A DNA stretch of 64,000 bases, taken from contig NC_065537.1 in assembly GCF_932294415.1 (NCBI RefSeq), positions 65,548,290-65,612,289 of the forward strand, in the 5' to 3' direction. This document shows positions 25,241 to 37,115 of the stretch, piece after piece. A model generated the notes under the pieces. The model did not search any database, had not been told where the DNA came from, and saw only the letters and a list, made by a program, of their open reading frames with translations. Numbering within the stretch: position 1 is the stretch's first letter; every line of letters begins with the position of its first letter. This DNA comes from Quercus robur. Lineage: Eukaryota; Streptophyta; Magnoliopsida; Fagales; Fagaceae. The position numbers and the translations under genes were made by a program.

Positions 25241-26245
25241 CTAACCATGAGCCACCTGAACAGTCATGACAGTGTCCAACATGCGACGAATGCTAGAATC
25301 ATCCGAAGTAGAAGGTGGAGGAGCAGCAGCAACAGTTGGATCAACATACTCATCGACAGTCAAATCGCTTGAAGAAGGAGGAGGAAGAGTTGCAACACCC
25401 AAAGAAGACTCAACTCTAGGGCGTTTAGAGCTAGCTCGCATCTGAGCAGCTCTTTGCCTAAAGAAGGTGGCACCTATAGAAGTTATAATGTGTACAGACT
25501 CAGAAGCAAGAAACTCATCTAAACCAAAATGCAATAAAATCCGATGAATAAAAACCGGGAAGAAAAGAACATGAGTAGAAAAACCACTCCTATGAACCTC
25601 AATCAAGGATCGAATGAAAAGATAAGGAAAACTCATAGGAGCATCTGTCACAAGGACATACAAAAATGCACATCTCTCGATAGGAATGGTGTGCAAGTGA
25701 GAGATGGGCCAGATAGAATGGCAAGAAATCTGAAAAAACAAGTAATGAATCTCGGTCAACTCATGAGAAGTGATTTGAAGATCAGTACCCCACTGAATGG
25801 AAGTACCAGTCAGATATGACATAATGTCATCAAGTGGAGGTGACTCATCATAAGGGTACACAGGCTATTGTACCTTAGGCACCCCAAGAGCAGAGGCCAC
25901 TACCGAAGGAGTAATGACATACTCTTCACCTCGTATCTAACTCTTCACAAACTGAGTGTTGGAATCATTGGAGTGGACAGAGAGGTTCGAGTAGAACTCT
26001 CTAATCAAGGTAGCCGGAGGAGGATCGTCTATATCCATCAAAGGCAACTAGCCCCTACGCTCAAAATTTCTCCAAATGATTGGGTCAAGCTCATCTAAAA
26101 TAACTTTTCTCTCAGCCCACACAGATCTAAGAATGTTCAACTTCTCATATGTCTCCTGGTTTTTCTCACTAAGAAACCTCTCACTATCAAAAGATGGAGT
26201 AGAAGAGGAGGTGGATGTTCTATGGGCTCTAGTCTTCTTAACCAT
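25241..26245 (-). other. Plant-transposon-domain region in the gag-only element
   Basis: Open stretches near the 3' LTR encode a protein region with phrases such as FFRQRAAQMR and a Pro/Ser-rich tail. Upstream is a Ser-rich start followed by FLSEKNQETYEKL. This resembles the 'putative plant transposon protein' domain often carried at the 3' end of plant Copia-type elements. Function is unknown. It is part of a fossil element and is treated as such. Confidence 0.45.
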
Positions 26246-28394
26246 GATGCTAAGGATTGGAAAGGATAGATGGAAAAGAGAGAAAAGAAAAAAGAAAGAA
26301 AAAAAACCAAGGGCAGACTACATTAGACATGGTTAAAGCACAACAAAAAAATAAAAAAATAAAAAATTTATATGATGCATGAATAGTATTAACACATGAT
26401 GCATGCTCTAATGCATTGAGAACAACTCAATTAGACTTTAAAAACACAAAATTGGCTTGAACATAGAGTTTATAACAAAAACCCCAAATTTTGAAAACCC
26501 ACTTTCAAAAAACCCAACAAATTGATCAATTTATCATTACACAAGTTAGATAACAGTATATAATGACAAAATAAATCAATAACACAAGCCAATTTCACTA
26601 GATTAAGCTTAATTGAACAAAATCCCCAATTCGGGTTGTTTTAAGCCCTAGAGTTTCAAAATCTTCCCAATTCATCAAATTGATCAAATTAAACCATGAA
26701 GAACCTGTTTACACATTGATCAATTTGGACAAAAAACATCTCAAAAATAAAAAACCCCAAATTCCTATAAGTTTGAAATTTTCCCTTAAATGCATGAAAA
26801 ATGAGATTACACTAAAAAGGAAAGGGTAAAAAGGTCTTATTGGTGTTAGACGACAAAAACCTTGAGAAAAAATTGAGGGAAAAACGACAAAAATTTGCTT
26901 GAGTTGGATTGGTCGAAGAGAGAGAGCCAAAAAGCTTTTTGAAAAATTTTGAAAGAGTGAAGAACACGTGAAAAGCTTATGTTTTAAAAAACTCTTTGAA
27001 CAATTTTCGATCGGTTGAAAAATAGGTTCGATCGATCGATCCAACATCAATCGAGTAGCGATCGAGTTAGGAAAATTCAAACCAAATTTTTAATCACAAT
27101 TTTGATCAGTCAAGCAACAGGTTTGATTGATCAAAAATCTGGAAAAATCAAAATTTTGAAAAACAGAGCATTTTAATGTAAAAACTCCTCAAAGCACAAT
27201 GTTTTGTGAATAAAATGCAAGAGTATGGGATGAAAAGTTATTCAAAAACGCTTGAATTTAACCCAGATCTTCCAAAAACAAGATTTTCAATCAATTTGTC
27301 CTAAAATCTCAAACTTTAAACACATTTTGCATTAAAATCAAGAAATTTTTAATCTTGGATGGCCACAATAAGATCACACACAATATAATGTACTAAGTTT
27401 AGCAAAGAGTAACTTGTGTAGTGTGTGCAACTAATAAAAACTTGAGATACATGTGAGGTGATAAGTAAATAGTGATCAATCACAATTTCTACAAAATTCA
27501 TCACATAAATTTGAAAGAGACAATCACCTAAAGAGGTACATCATATAACTCTCACATATCCTAGAATAAAAGCTTGCAATCATGTAAGTTTCTTGATTTG
27601 CCTCATAATGTACACACCAATTTTATTTGATTTGAAACTTATTAAAATAGCCAAGATAATGTGCACACCAATTTTATTTGATTGTGAAGTAATTATAGTC
27701 CAATAATGTACACACCAATTTTAGCATTTAATCTGAGGCTACACCTTATTTTTTTTTTGTGCATGTGCTACACTTTCTTGAGTACAAAATTTTATGATAT
27801 GCACTAAGGTGTTCATGATTGGCTAGTAAACAGTGGTGAGATGATTATTTATGCATTTCTCATTAAGTTCAAGTTCAACAATCAAACGCATGTGACTTCA
27901 AGATCAAGATCATGTGATCAAAAACTATAAACAACTCCCACACAACATGCACTACAAAGTTCAAACTAGTAAAGTGCAATAAAATAAGCTCATCCAAGCT
28001 AAACAAGGTACATAAATATGTTATGTAAAGATAATATGGCTAACCTTGATTTCAAATCCAAGAAAATAATGCAAAACACATTTTTCTTCCCTTTTCCTCT
28101 TTTTTTATTTTATTTTATTTTATTTTTATTTTAAAAAAGAATAACAAAAATAACCTAGTATGGAATGCATGAATGTTATGCAATGCAAATCCTAGAAGAG
28201 AACAAAGAAAGTAAAACAATAAAGAGGAATGGTCATAAAGAATAGAGAGATGAAGCACAAGGACCATGTCAGAAAGACTCAATTAGATCGAGCTTTTTAC
28301 ATCCAAAACTTTTGAGATACAACTCTTGCATTGGAGTTATTATTCATATTAGAATGCTAAACAACTCCAGGATTGGAATAAACGTTTAAAGCCT
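26246..28394. other. Non-coding interior of the gag-only element
   Basis: About 2.1 kb with no recognisable pol domain on either strand. It holds short dispersed words such as GTACACACCAATTTTA repeated three times (about 27610, 27670, 27708) and several GATCGATCGA-type words near 27030. The missing pol block is the main reason for calling the element non-autonomous. Confidence 0.6.
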
Positions 28395-28459
28395 TTACCA
28401 ATTCACCAATAAGTACCATAGAATCTTGTGCTTGAGGCATAGGTACTTTTGGCTTATTT

Positions 28460-29810
28460 GCTCACTTAGCAGCTTGGAACTTGAAACAGTTTGGACGAGT
28501 GTGCTCAGACTTTCCACAAAAATGACAAACCCATGCAGGTCTATCATGCAACTTGTCCTTAGGAGGGTTAGGAGTCTTAGGTTTAGACTCTTTGAGATCA
28601 ACCCTAATCTTCCTAGGAGGTGTAACTTCTGTTGGTTCGACAATCTCACTCATGGGAGGCTCAGAAGAAAAAACAAAATTTGTGGAATGATTCTTAGGCA
28701 CAAAGATGCTATCTTCAAAACCTAGACCAGTTTTGTCTAAGGGAAACTTTTGAATACTCAATATGTGTTCAAGTTTAGAATTAGTAGACCTATTCGATGG
28801 TTCTCTAGCAACAGATAATTCAAGTTCCAAATTTTTAACTTTATCAAGCAACAACATGTTCTCAGTTTTCACCTTATCAAGCAATTCATTAGCATCAAAC
28901 AATTTCAAGAGCAAATTCTTCTTATCAAGTTCAAGAGAAGCAATTTTCTATAAGCCTAAATCAATATTCATAGCATCCTTTGCAACAACCTTGCAAAACT
29001 TATTATAGACTTCTTGCAAATCAGCATTCTCAAAGAGTTCCCCATCAAAAGGGTTCTCATCAACCACAACACTTTCATCAACTACAGCAGTAGCTGTGAA
29101 AGCAATGAAGTTTCCATCCTCATCACTACCAAACTCATTATCAGAAACTTCATCATCACTAAGGGTTACAGCCATAGCCTTACTCTTTGATCTCAAGAAT
29201 GTAGGACATTTTGATTTCACATGACCATACCCTTGACAACCAAAACATTGTTGACCCATAGAATTATTAGAGGTTTGACTTACTTTCTCTTTAGGTTTTT
29301 CATTATTGTTCACCTTAGTGGGTTCATTCTTCCTAAAATTTCTAGGTTCAACATTGTTTTTACCTCTTTTCCTTCTGTTATTGTTCCTAAGAAAGTTTCT
29401 AAAGTTCTTGACAAGGTAAGCAATCTCTGTAGCAGAGATTTCGTCATCAAATCCATTCCCTTCAACATCATCAACTGATTTAAGAGCCATTAATTTTGAT
29501 TTGTTTGTCTTGGGTAGGTCTAACTCATAGGACTGGAGAGATCTTACAAGTTCATCAACAGGGATAGAATCCACATCGTTGCTCTTAGTTATGGCAGTCA
29601 CTTTGGGTCTAAAGTCCTCAGTCAAGGATCTAAGTATCTTCCTAACAATTTTAGGTTGATCATAGATTTCACCCAAATTATAAGCAGAGTTAACAATATC
29701 ATTCAATTTAGCATAGAATTCATCGACGGACATTCTAATACTTTCAAATCTAGTAGTTAACTGCTGCAATTTGTTAATCTTAACTTCCTTTGTGCCTTCA
29801 TGCACAGTTT
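28460..29810 (-). other. Gag region with two zinc knuckles
   Basis: A Copia-type gag (UBN2-like) region with FYAKLNDIVNSAYNLGE and a CCHC knuckle CFGCQGYGHVKSKC. Farther on are a Leu-rich coiled region and a second knuckle-like CHFCGKSEHTRPNC. Two knuckles with an acidic linker are typical of Sirevirus-lineage gag. It is interrupted. In life it would have packaged element RNA. Confidence 0.7.
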
Positions 29811-30152
29811 GGAGAATATTCCATGCAATATGAGCAACCTCAACATTAAAGATTCCTCCATAGAAACAGCATTAAAAATAGCATTCATGACTTTGCTATT
29901 AAAAGCAGCTGCTTCTTTCTGAGAAGTTTGCCACTCACTAACTGGAGTAATGGGCTTCTCCTATCCGTATTCAACGGAATTCCAAACTCTCTCATCAATA
30001 GATTTCAGGAATGCTTTTGTCCTTACTTTCCAGTAGGCATAGTTGTTTCTATCAAAGTGAGGTGGGATCACAAGAGAGTGACCGTGTTCCATGACAACAG
30101 GGGTCAAGGATCAACTCTTAGATCAAAGGATCTAAATACTAGAGCTAACCCA

Positions 30153-30163
30153 CTCTGATACCA
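30153..30163 (-). other. Primer-binding site
   Basis: The minus strand reads TGGTATCAGAG, the complement of the initiator tRNA-Met 3' end, two bases inside the 5' LTR (30166-31001). This is the standard Copia primer site. Confidence 0.85.
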
Positions 30164-30165
30164 CT

Positions 30166-31001
30166 TGTACATTTTTAGACCCTTTAAACACAAACAAATT
30201 AATCTAGTTATCTAACCAAGTGATTAACTTAGGTAAATTATATAGATCTAGGTTAACACAGATAAATCATATCATTGAAACAGTGTGGAAAATAAAGAAC
30301 ACAACGATATGATAACCTAGAAAAACCAAACTGGTAAAAAACCTGGGGAGGATTTAACCTAGCTATCTTTAAGATAAAACAGATCCACTATGAAAGAATT
30401 GAAGTTTTACAATAGCGACTTAGACCACTAACATCCTATTGCTACCTTGAGTATAAAACTTACTACCACGACCACGTGACAACTCCGAGTTCACAAACTA
30501 TTTTTTTCTTGGATTCGCAGCAACCACAAGTACTCCCACTTGTGTTTTCTTTAAACTCTTTATGCAGCAACTGAAACAATCACCAAGTTCTCGACATCAA
30601 TCTTGATCTTGATAACCCTAAGTATGTATGAAGGCAAACACCTCTAGATCTCATAAGAGATTCATACACATTGCATAAATAACCACCATAAAACGTGGCT
30701 AGGGTTTTTTCCTTTTATATCTAAGGCAAAACATAAAACCCTACACGTCATATGGGCTTGGGCTGAGTTGGAAAATTCTATAGAAAAACAATCTGCACGA
30801 GCTTCGATCGATCAAGTCTAATTTTCGATCGATCGAGCTTTGCAAATTTACACAATTAATCCTGCACTACACTCGATTCCAACTTTATACAAAAACACAC
30901 TTTGAGCAGCCTAAATCTAGACTAAATGTTTTGAACATGGTTTGCCAACATTACACATTAAAGTTCTAATACATTAGTTCCTAATTCCTTAGAACCTAAC
31001 A
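30166..31001 (-). repeat. 5' LTR of the gag-only element
   Basis: An 836-bp LTR paired with 23788-24626. It starts TGTACATTTTTAGACC and ends AGAACCTAACA on the window's plus strand, followed by target duplication GATCC. Confidence 0.85.
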
Positions 31002-32871
31002 GATCCTTTATCTTTTGCCTCTCCACCCCCTTTTATAGCTTCAATCATTGCTCTTATCACAACAACTATCCTGTTGCTTGCTAGAGCCTGAGGGATATTT
31101 TTTTCAATTTTATCGGATTCCTCCCCACCATTATCTTGGAACTCTTGACTTTTGGGGGTTGTTTGTACTGTTTAGGCTGTTTTACTTGTATTTAATGCGG
31201 CAGAGGTGAGGTAAGAGCCCTATCATTAATGTGGAGATAAAGATCTTCAACCTTCTTATATGTTTTAGAACTTTCCTGTGGTTCTAGGAATCTTTTGGAA
31301 GTCATATGTGGATTATCCGTATAGCATACCTCGGGTAAGTTGGCACCTTACTTTTTCCACGGGAATGGTTCAGCTTCCTCTTTCTCACAACCTGTTGTAT
31401 TCTAGGACTTCTCTCAAACATACAGGCTTGGCCCAATTTGCTCCCGTGGCCCAATCCATAATTGGGCCTAAGGCCTACATGGGGATTCTTCTAGTCCCCA
31501 CGATTAAAATTTTAAATTTTGTATATTTAATTTGAAACCAACCTCAAAAATAGGAGAAATTATGTAAGTTATCATAAATAATTTAGTAGTGGAGACAAGA
31601 TAAAAATACTACACTTGAAACAAAGCCTATTCAAGCTTAATAAAAAGAATTTAGCATGCAGTGATTCACTTTGTAGCAAAAGGAAGCAACTAGTTGATAA
31701 CGGTGTAGCAACATCACTCATTTCTAATGGGTTTTTTGATGATGATCCTGCAGTGATACACCTTGCACTAAAAGTTTTATTTGGGACTCCATTTGTGGTT
31801 GCATTTTTAATTTATAAATGGGGTAGGAGGAATTTGTCAATGTATGATGCTATTCATGAAGATTTTTTGCAAACCCACAATAACCTCATTCCCATAAGGT
31901 ACTCCTACCCAGAACTAAGGAAGATGACCAACGGTTTCGCGAAGAAATTGGAAGGAGGCTATGGCTCTGTATTCAAAGGAAAGCTTCAAAGTGGTCATCT
32001 TGTAGCTATAAAGATGTTGGATAAGTCCAAAGCCAATGGCCAAGAATTTATTAGTGAAGTTGCAACAATTGGAAGTGTTCACCACACAAATGTTATGCAA
32101 CTCATTGGCTTTTGTATTGAGGGACTAAAGCATGCTCTTATATATGAATTCATGCCTAATGGTTCTCTCGATAGATACATTTTTTCTCAAGAAAGAATTA
32201 TCCCCTTAAATATTGAGAAAATATATGAGATTTCTCTTGGAGTAGGTCGTGGGATTGAATATCTACATCAAGGATGTGACATGCAAATTCTACATTTTGA
32301 TATCAAGCCTCATAACATTCTTCTTGATGAGAACTTCATCCCAAAAGTTTCTGATTTCAGGCTAGCAAAGCTGTATCCTCCAAAAGATAGCATAGTTTCT
32401 TTAACTGCTGCAAAAGGAACACTGGGATATATGGCTCCAGAGTTGTTCTATAAGAACATTGGAGGCGTCTCCTATAAAGCTGATGTTTATAGTTTCGGCA
32501 TGTTATTATTGGAAATGGCAAGTAGAAGAAAGAACTTTAATGCATTTGCAGACCACTCAAGCCAAATTTACTTTCCAACTTGGGTCTAAGACCAAGTTTG
32601 CGAAGGAAATGGCATAGTAATGGAAAATTCAATAGAGGGGGAGAAGGAAAAAATTAAGACGATGATCATAGTTGCATTATGGTGCATACAAATGAAGCCT
32701 AGTGATCGACCTTCAATGAATAAAGTTGTAGAAATGCTTGAAGGAGGAGTTGAATACTCACAAATGCCATCCAAGCCTTTCCTATCATCACTAGGGGATG
32801 TAGGAGACAACTTAAATCCAACTTGCTCATCAATTCAATTAGGTGAATCAAGTCAATCAACTCAATTTTAA

Positions 32872-34153
32872 ATGCAAAGCATTTGATATGTCAATCGACT
32901 AATTTACATGGGAAAGTTTTAGGAATTTTAGGTGTTGGCTAATTCCTCAACAAATTTTCTTGTAATCTCTACAAAAGTTTACATGCAATGACAAAGTTTT
33001 AAGGTTATTGTTTTCAATGTCATTTATAATCATGTGGTGTAATCAAAGATAAAGTCTGATAAATACTATCACTATGCAAGTCTAGAGATTTTTGGTAAAG
33101 TGAAATCAAGATCGATCATTTGTTGAACAAAAAGTTCGCCTAATGTTGTTATGATACTTCCTTTCACCCTCAAATAGCTTTCTAAATAGTTATTAAATTC
33201 ATTAAAAACTTTTTTACTTAATTGATATTTTCTTGTGTTTCCAACGAAAATATCTAGAGTATTAATTCCCTTCCCATCACCTTATCCAATTTTGAAAAGA
33301 AAAAAAGATAAAAAAAAAAAGAGTTTCAATTAGCTTAATTGGAAAGAATTCATATTCTCAAATAAGCGACTTAAATTTGAATCTTGCTTACACCAAAACA
33401 AATTGGTGTCTTTTTTCCAAACCTATAGAATCTATCTTACCCCGCTCCTCGTTCGCCCACCCCCCCCCCCCCCCTCCCAAAAAAAGTATCCATCATTAAA
33501 AAAAAAAAAAAAAAGATTAATAAATTCATCTTTAAATTTAGTTCATATCAAGTTAGGGACTTTGGAAAAAGATAGGGAAGTTTCATTTATTCAATTCTGA
33601 TAACATTGTTTCAAGGGAAACTAATAGATAGTATGAAATTCCACAAGGAGAAAAGAGAAGTGAAGATAAGAAAAATAGCTACTTTGAATTGATTGAACAT
33701 GACAAAGTGGCCAAAATGCTCCCATTCCATTTGTCATATTTTAAATTATCATGGATCCATGATGTTTTATTCAATGTCATGCACATCATGGGATATAGTG
33801 ACATTTTATTGTAACTTTGGTAATTATTCGAAAAATAATGTAACTTTGAGGTATGTTAAAAATTGTTTCTTTAAATTCATAATTTTCCCACCCTAAGGAG
33901 CTTGTTATCCAATTATCTAAGTAATAAAAATAAAAGTAAAAAATCACACAAACATGTTCAAGTACACCACATACACACATGTTTTGGAATGTCCATAAAT
34001 TTTCTAAAATTATAAGTGTTCTAGAAAACATATGCCTATAGATTTTTGAAATAATATTATTTGATAGCATTTGTGTCACTTTTTATTTTTAAAAGACTTT
34101 GAAACTTTCAAGATGAAACTAGCCTCAAAACACAAACTCACACCCTTTATCAC
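32872..34153 (+). other. 3' flank of gene 2
   Basis: This aligns with the tails of genes 1 and 3. It contains the shared SINE (33318-33430), a poly-C/poly-A low-complexity tract at about 33460-33515 and the shared TTTGTCATAT stretch. The tRNA-Lys relic present after genes 1 and 3 is missing: the DNA passes straight from CATTTGTCATATTTTA to ATGATGTTTTATTC near 33740. Confidence 0.55.
33318..33430 (+). repeat. tRNA-derived SINE, 5' part (gene 2 tail)
   Basis: Orthologous in position to 6250 and 47590: GTTTCAATTAGCTTAATTGG, AAATTTGAATCTTGC and CAAATTGGTGTC. It was inherited by duplication, not by new insertion. Confidence 0.5.
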
Positions 34154-35255
34154 GAATACTGTTAGGGTCATATTTTGTGTAATTGGCTAGTCCTTTAACA
34201 AAATGCACTTTACTTGTAATTGGGTAGATCTAAGATGGGTTTATTACTTCAAGAAATATGTTGTTCATGTCAAGTATTAAAGACATGAAGATTGGTTCAA
34301 GAAACAAGTAAAGAAAAGTTGTTCATTAAGTCTTGACAAATAGCTCGACAGAAGCCTGCTATTGAGACTTAATGTGAAGCTTGATAACAGCTCGATCTAT
34401 TGAGAATATGATTTCAAAATTTTCAAATCTGAAATTCGGCTCAGCCTTGCATATTTGTTTGAGGTTTCTTTTCTCACAACCCTAGACATATAGAAGGCTT
34501 ATTTTAAAGGCCGTCACACATGAATACAGAGACCAAGAGACTTATTTTCTTTGTGTGAAGCTACTGCATTTGTACGCCATAGAGTTTTGTAATCGAGTAC
34601 TTCCAGATCTTCATTGTTGATGAAGTAAAGAACTTTGCAACCAATAACATCTGTTCAAGTTGCTGGAGTTAGTCACCTACTTGGAATCTGTGCAAAGGGT
34701 TAGTCAAATTGGAGGTTTGTGCATCAAGGGAAACTAGGCTACTACAAGATCAAGTCCAATTGGGTATTGGAGCAAAAATTCAACTGTAAATTGGTATTTC
34801 GGGATAGGCCAAGGTTAGTTGGTAAGATTCCTTATACTTGTAACAACTTGATTGTTGATTAGTAGATTCTTGGGAGTGGTGACCTTAAAATCACCCGGTG
34901 AGATTTTTGCCTTGCGAGGTTTTCCCAATTTGTCAACAAATCACCTTGTTCAGTTTATTTGGTGATTTGTTGGCGCCTCCACAATTTACATGCAATTGAA
35001 CCTAATTAATCAACTTGGGTAATTAAATTAATTAATTGGGGTCAAGCTATCTTTACCTAATAATACAAAAACCTCTGTATCACTTTTTGTATAGCACATT
35101 ATGTTCCACCAATCACTACATGCATGCCATGTTTTGATTTTACTTTCCCTATAAAATAACTGAAGTTTAAAATGAAAAGCAATCATATACATGATAAGTA
35201 GTGATTGGTGGAATATAGAGTGGTACACAAAAAGTGATATAGAGGATTTGCATTC
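34154..35255. mobile_element. Mutator-like MITE, split by a solo LTR
   Basis: Without the LTR this is about 200 bp with TIRs of roughly 60 bp. The left end is GAATAC plus ACCTCTGTATCACTTTTTG. The right end, reversed, is GAATGC plus ATCCTCTATATCACTTTTTG. Both arms run to CCACCAATCACTA. A 9-bp target duplication CTTTATCAC lies at 34145-34153 and 35256-35264. The empty site is seen after gene 1 (about 7120) and gene 3 (about 52615). No coding capacity. Confidence 0.75.
34160..35061 (+). mobile_element. Solo LTR inside the MITE
   Basis: About 902 bp starting TGTTAGGGTCATATTTTG and ending near TTTACCTAAT, flanked by AATAC at 34155-34159 and 35062-35066 (5-bp target duplication). No internal region is present, as expected after LTR-LTR recombination. 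Likely Copia type. The inner boundary may be off by one or two bases. Confidence 0.7.
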
Positions 35256-35474
35256 CTTTATCACATAAACAAGCTGGACAAAAATATTTTAACAATTAAT
35301 ATCTTTTTTAAAAATAAAAAAGAAACCAGTACTTAAATAGCCAATTCAGTTGAAGCAGAACATGTAGGATAACTCTTTCTTTTTTTTTCACAATTCCTAT
35401 AAATCCTTTTTAAGTTGCTAATTTTGCCTTAGATAATTAGAACATATATAGTGCACCTAGTTGGGTATAAAAAT

Positions 35475-36526
35475 TGTAAAGTTGTGATTTACAACAATGT
35501 TTTTATGTTGGTTTTAATTATGTGTCAAATTGATTGTATTATTGTTCAATTATTTTCCTGTATTTTTTGTGGGATTTAATGTAAGGATTGTGTGTAAGAG
35601 TTTGGTGAAGTTCTATGAAGAAGGAGATTTCATGACTGGCTCATAAGTGCCAACCCATAAAAGGCCACGTGAGAAGCACATGCTAGAATCTGAAGAGTCT
35701 CTTGCTAGGCTAGATTTTGCAAGTCACTTCGCAACTCAGGCCAAGTCGTGAGTGACCCATGAAACTCTTTGCTTGGAGCTTTTTAAATGTGTTTTTTCTC
35801 ATACCTTTACCAACACTATATAAGCTCTCATTACCCACCAAATTGTAAGGAGTTTTTTCCAAGGAACTTTTGAGAGAGAAAACCCAAGCTACACACTTGA
35901 GAGTTAGAGATTGTATACCCATAATCATCTACACCATTTCTCTAAAGTTTTCTTTTACTTCTACCTCTCCATCTACACACCCTTGAAAGGTTCTTAGTCC
36001 AAACACTTACCTCACCCAATCTGAGTGTTGAGAGAAATTTTGGTGCATATGGGAAGCATTGGAAGAAACCATTGATTGGCGGATGCAATTTGGAGCTAAT
36101 TGCAGGATCCAGATAGCTAGTAAAAATATGTCTCCGTGAAGCCTGTTGGTAGCTAGAACTCAAAAGGTTTGAGTACATTGGGTATAGATTAGGCTTGGAG
36201 GTTTTTTTGATATTCATGTACTACAACTTTATTTACTAGTGGGTTGATTTCAGCTTAGAGGGCCGTAGAGAGGTTTTCCGCCGAGTACTTCGATTTCCTT
36301 TTCGATAACATGTCTTGGTATTATCTTGTATTTACATCTCTCTTCCTTACTCTTTAAGCTTTACATTTATTGTTTGTTGTACATACTTATGCCTTAGAGT
36401 AGTATTCCGGTCTTATTACGACTGATTTATTTTTGTTCTGCACTTAGTTAAGTTAGAGCAAAAGTAATTAAGCTGTACTTTAAAATCGGGGGTCTAAATT
36501 AGTTATAGTGTTTCACACTATTTGAG
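35475..36526 (+). mobile_element. Second solo-LTR-like insertion before gene 3
   Basis: The promoter motif GGGTATAAAAA...CAATCAATTTGACAGTGC, continuous after genes 1 and 3, is interrupted here by about 1.05 kb. It starts TGTAAAGTTGTGATTTAC and finishes near TTTCACACTATTTGAGCT. The flanks repeat ATAAAAA on both sides. No coding region. The ends suggest a solo LTR, but the exact right boundary and family are uncertain. Confidence 0.5.
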
Positions 36527-36924
36527 CTATAAAAACAATCAATTTGACAGTGCAGCAATTCAAATATGGGCGTCCAAGCAGAACATGTAGAATTGAGAGA
36601 AGATATATAAGTTGTATAGAGGATTTATGTTCTAGTTTACCAAGACCAGTAAATATACTCTAATAAAAAAATTTAAAAAATTAAAAAAAAATATATATAT
36701 TTATATATATATATAGAAAACTAGTAAATATGTTCTAGAAAATTGGTAGTTTTTTTTAATGGGAATGTTGTAGTTGATAGTAGATTGAAGAAGAAATGGT
36801 CCTCAGTGACCACAATGACCTTTAACGTTTGAGATAGTGTAAACCAAAAAAAAAAAAAACTATTTTGCGGAAAATAAATATCATTTCCGGAAAGGAAAAT
36901 ATATTCAGGCTGTTTGGTTGTCTT

Positions 36925-37115
36925 GGAATTCGTTTTATGGAAAATCAATTCTGGTGTTTGGTTCGTTCAAACATTTTACGGAAAATGCTTTCCGTTTTAC
37001 GGAAAATCAATTCCCATGTTTGGTTCGGTCAAACATTTAACGAAAAATGGAATTGGTTTTTACTGAAAATCAATTCCCATGTTTGGTTTGTGGATCATTT
37101 TACGGAAAATATGAA
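36925..37115. repeat. Subterminal repeats of the Harbinger element
   Basis: Three imperfect copies of a unit joining TGTTTGGTTCG, TCAAACATTTTACGGAAAAT and GAAAATCAATTC lie just inside the left end. ACGGAAAA words recur on both strands, and TTTCCGG/CCGGAAA words recur at the right end (41535-41660). Such arrays are typical binding regions for PIF-family proteins. Confidence 0.6.

Larger units (their letters stand above)
23788..31001 (-). mobile_element. Gag-only Copia-type (Sirevirus-like) LTR element, minus strand
   Basis: A 7.2-kb element with both LTRs, a primer-binding site matching initiator tRNA-Met (TGGTATCAGAG on the minus strand), a polypurine tract, a gag region and a second open region near the 3' LTR. 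I see no protease, integrase, RT or RNase H, so it is non-autonomous, resembling the TR-GAG class. The target duplication is GATTC (23783-23787) and GATCC (31002-31006). The LTRs differ by roughly 9 percent over the 300 bp I compared, mostly transitions, implying some millions of years. It is a broken fossil with a few interruptions. Confidence 0.8.
23542..31500 (-). mobile_element. Solo-LTR-like element in gene 2 intron 3, split by a later insertion
   Basis: Comparison with gene 3 intron 3 (44470-44490) shows foreign DNA from about 23542 to 31500. Removing the inner element leaves about 745 bp (23542-23787 plus 31007-31500, the inner TSD counted once). On the minus strand it starts TGGGGACTAG and ends AATCAGCCCA, with TG...CA ends and no coding region, as expected for a solo LTR. 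A target duplication is not clear. Family not assigned. It is an old fossil, older than the element inside it. Confidence 0.5.
20676..32871 (+). pseudogene. LRK10L: LRK10L-type receptor-like kinase, gene 2, damaged
   Basis: Host kinase paralogue with exons 20676-21486, 21639-21695, 22956-23000 and 31754 onward. Splice sites and phases are intact, and the exon 1 donor is a strong GGTGAGT. Signal peptide and GUB_WAK ectodomain are open and similar to gene 1. The kinase exon shows three faults. The glycine loop is one residue short ([11 protein letters not shown] against [12 protein letters not shown]). DFG is DFR. The Tyr codon after PTWV is TAA at 32587-32589, which removes the last 93 codons that still read in frame to 32871. 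The product would be 582 residues with a truncated, probably inactive kinase. Intron 3 is about 8.75 kb, filled by nested retroelements. It may still yield a secreted or membrane ectodomain. Confidence 0.85.

Noticed and set aside
26709-27080. A 123-codon minus-strand ORF inside the gag-only element
   Set aside because: Phe/Ser-rich, no domain, and located in the non-coding interior. No support as a gene.
27605-27725. Possible CRISPR-like or regulatory array of GTACACACCAATTTTA-type repeats
   Set aside because: Only three irregularly spaced copies within a plant retroelement. CRISPR arrays are not expected in plant nuclear DNA.
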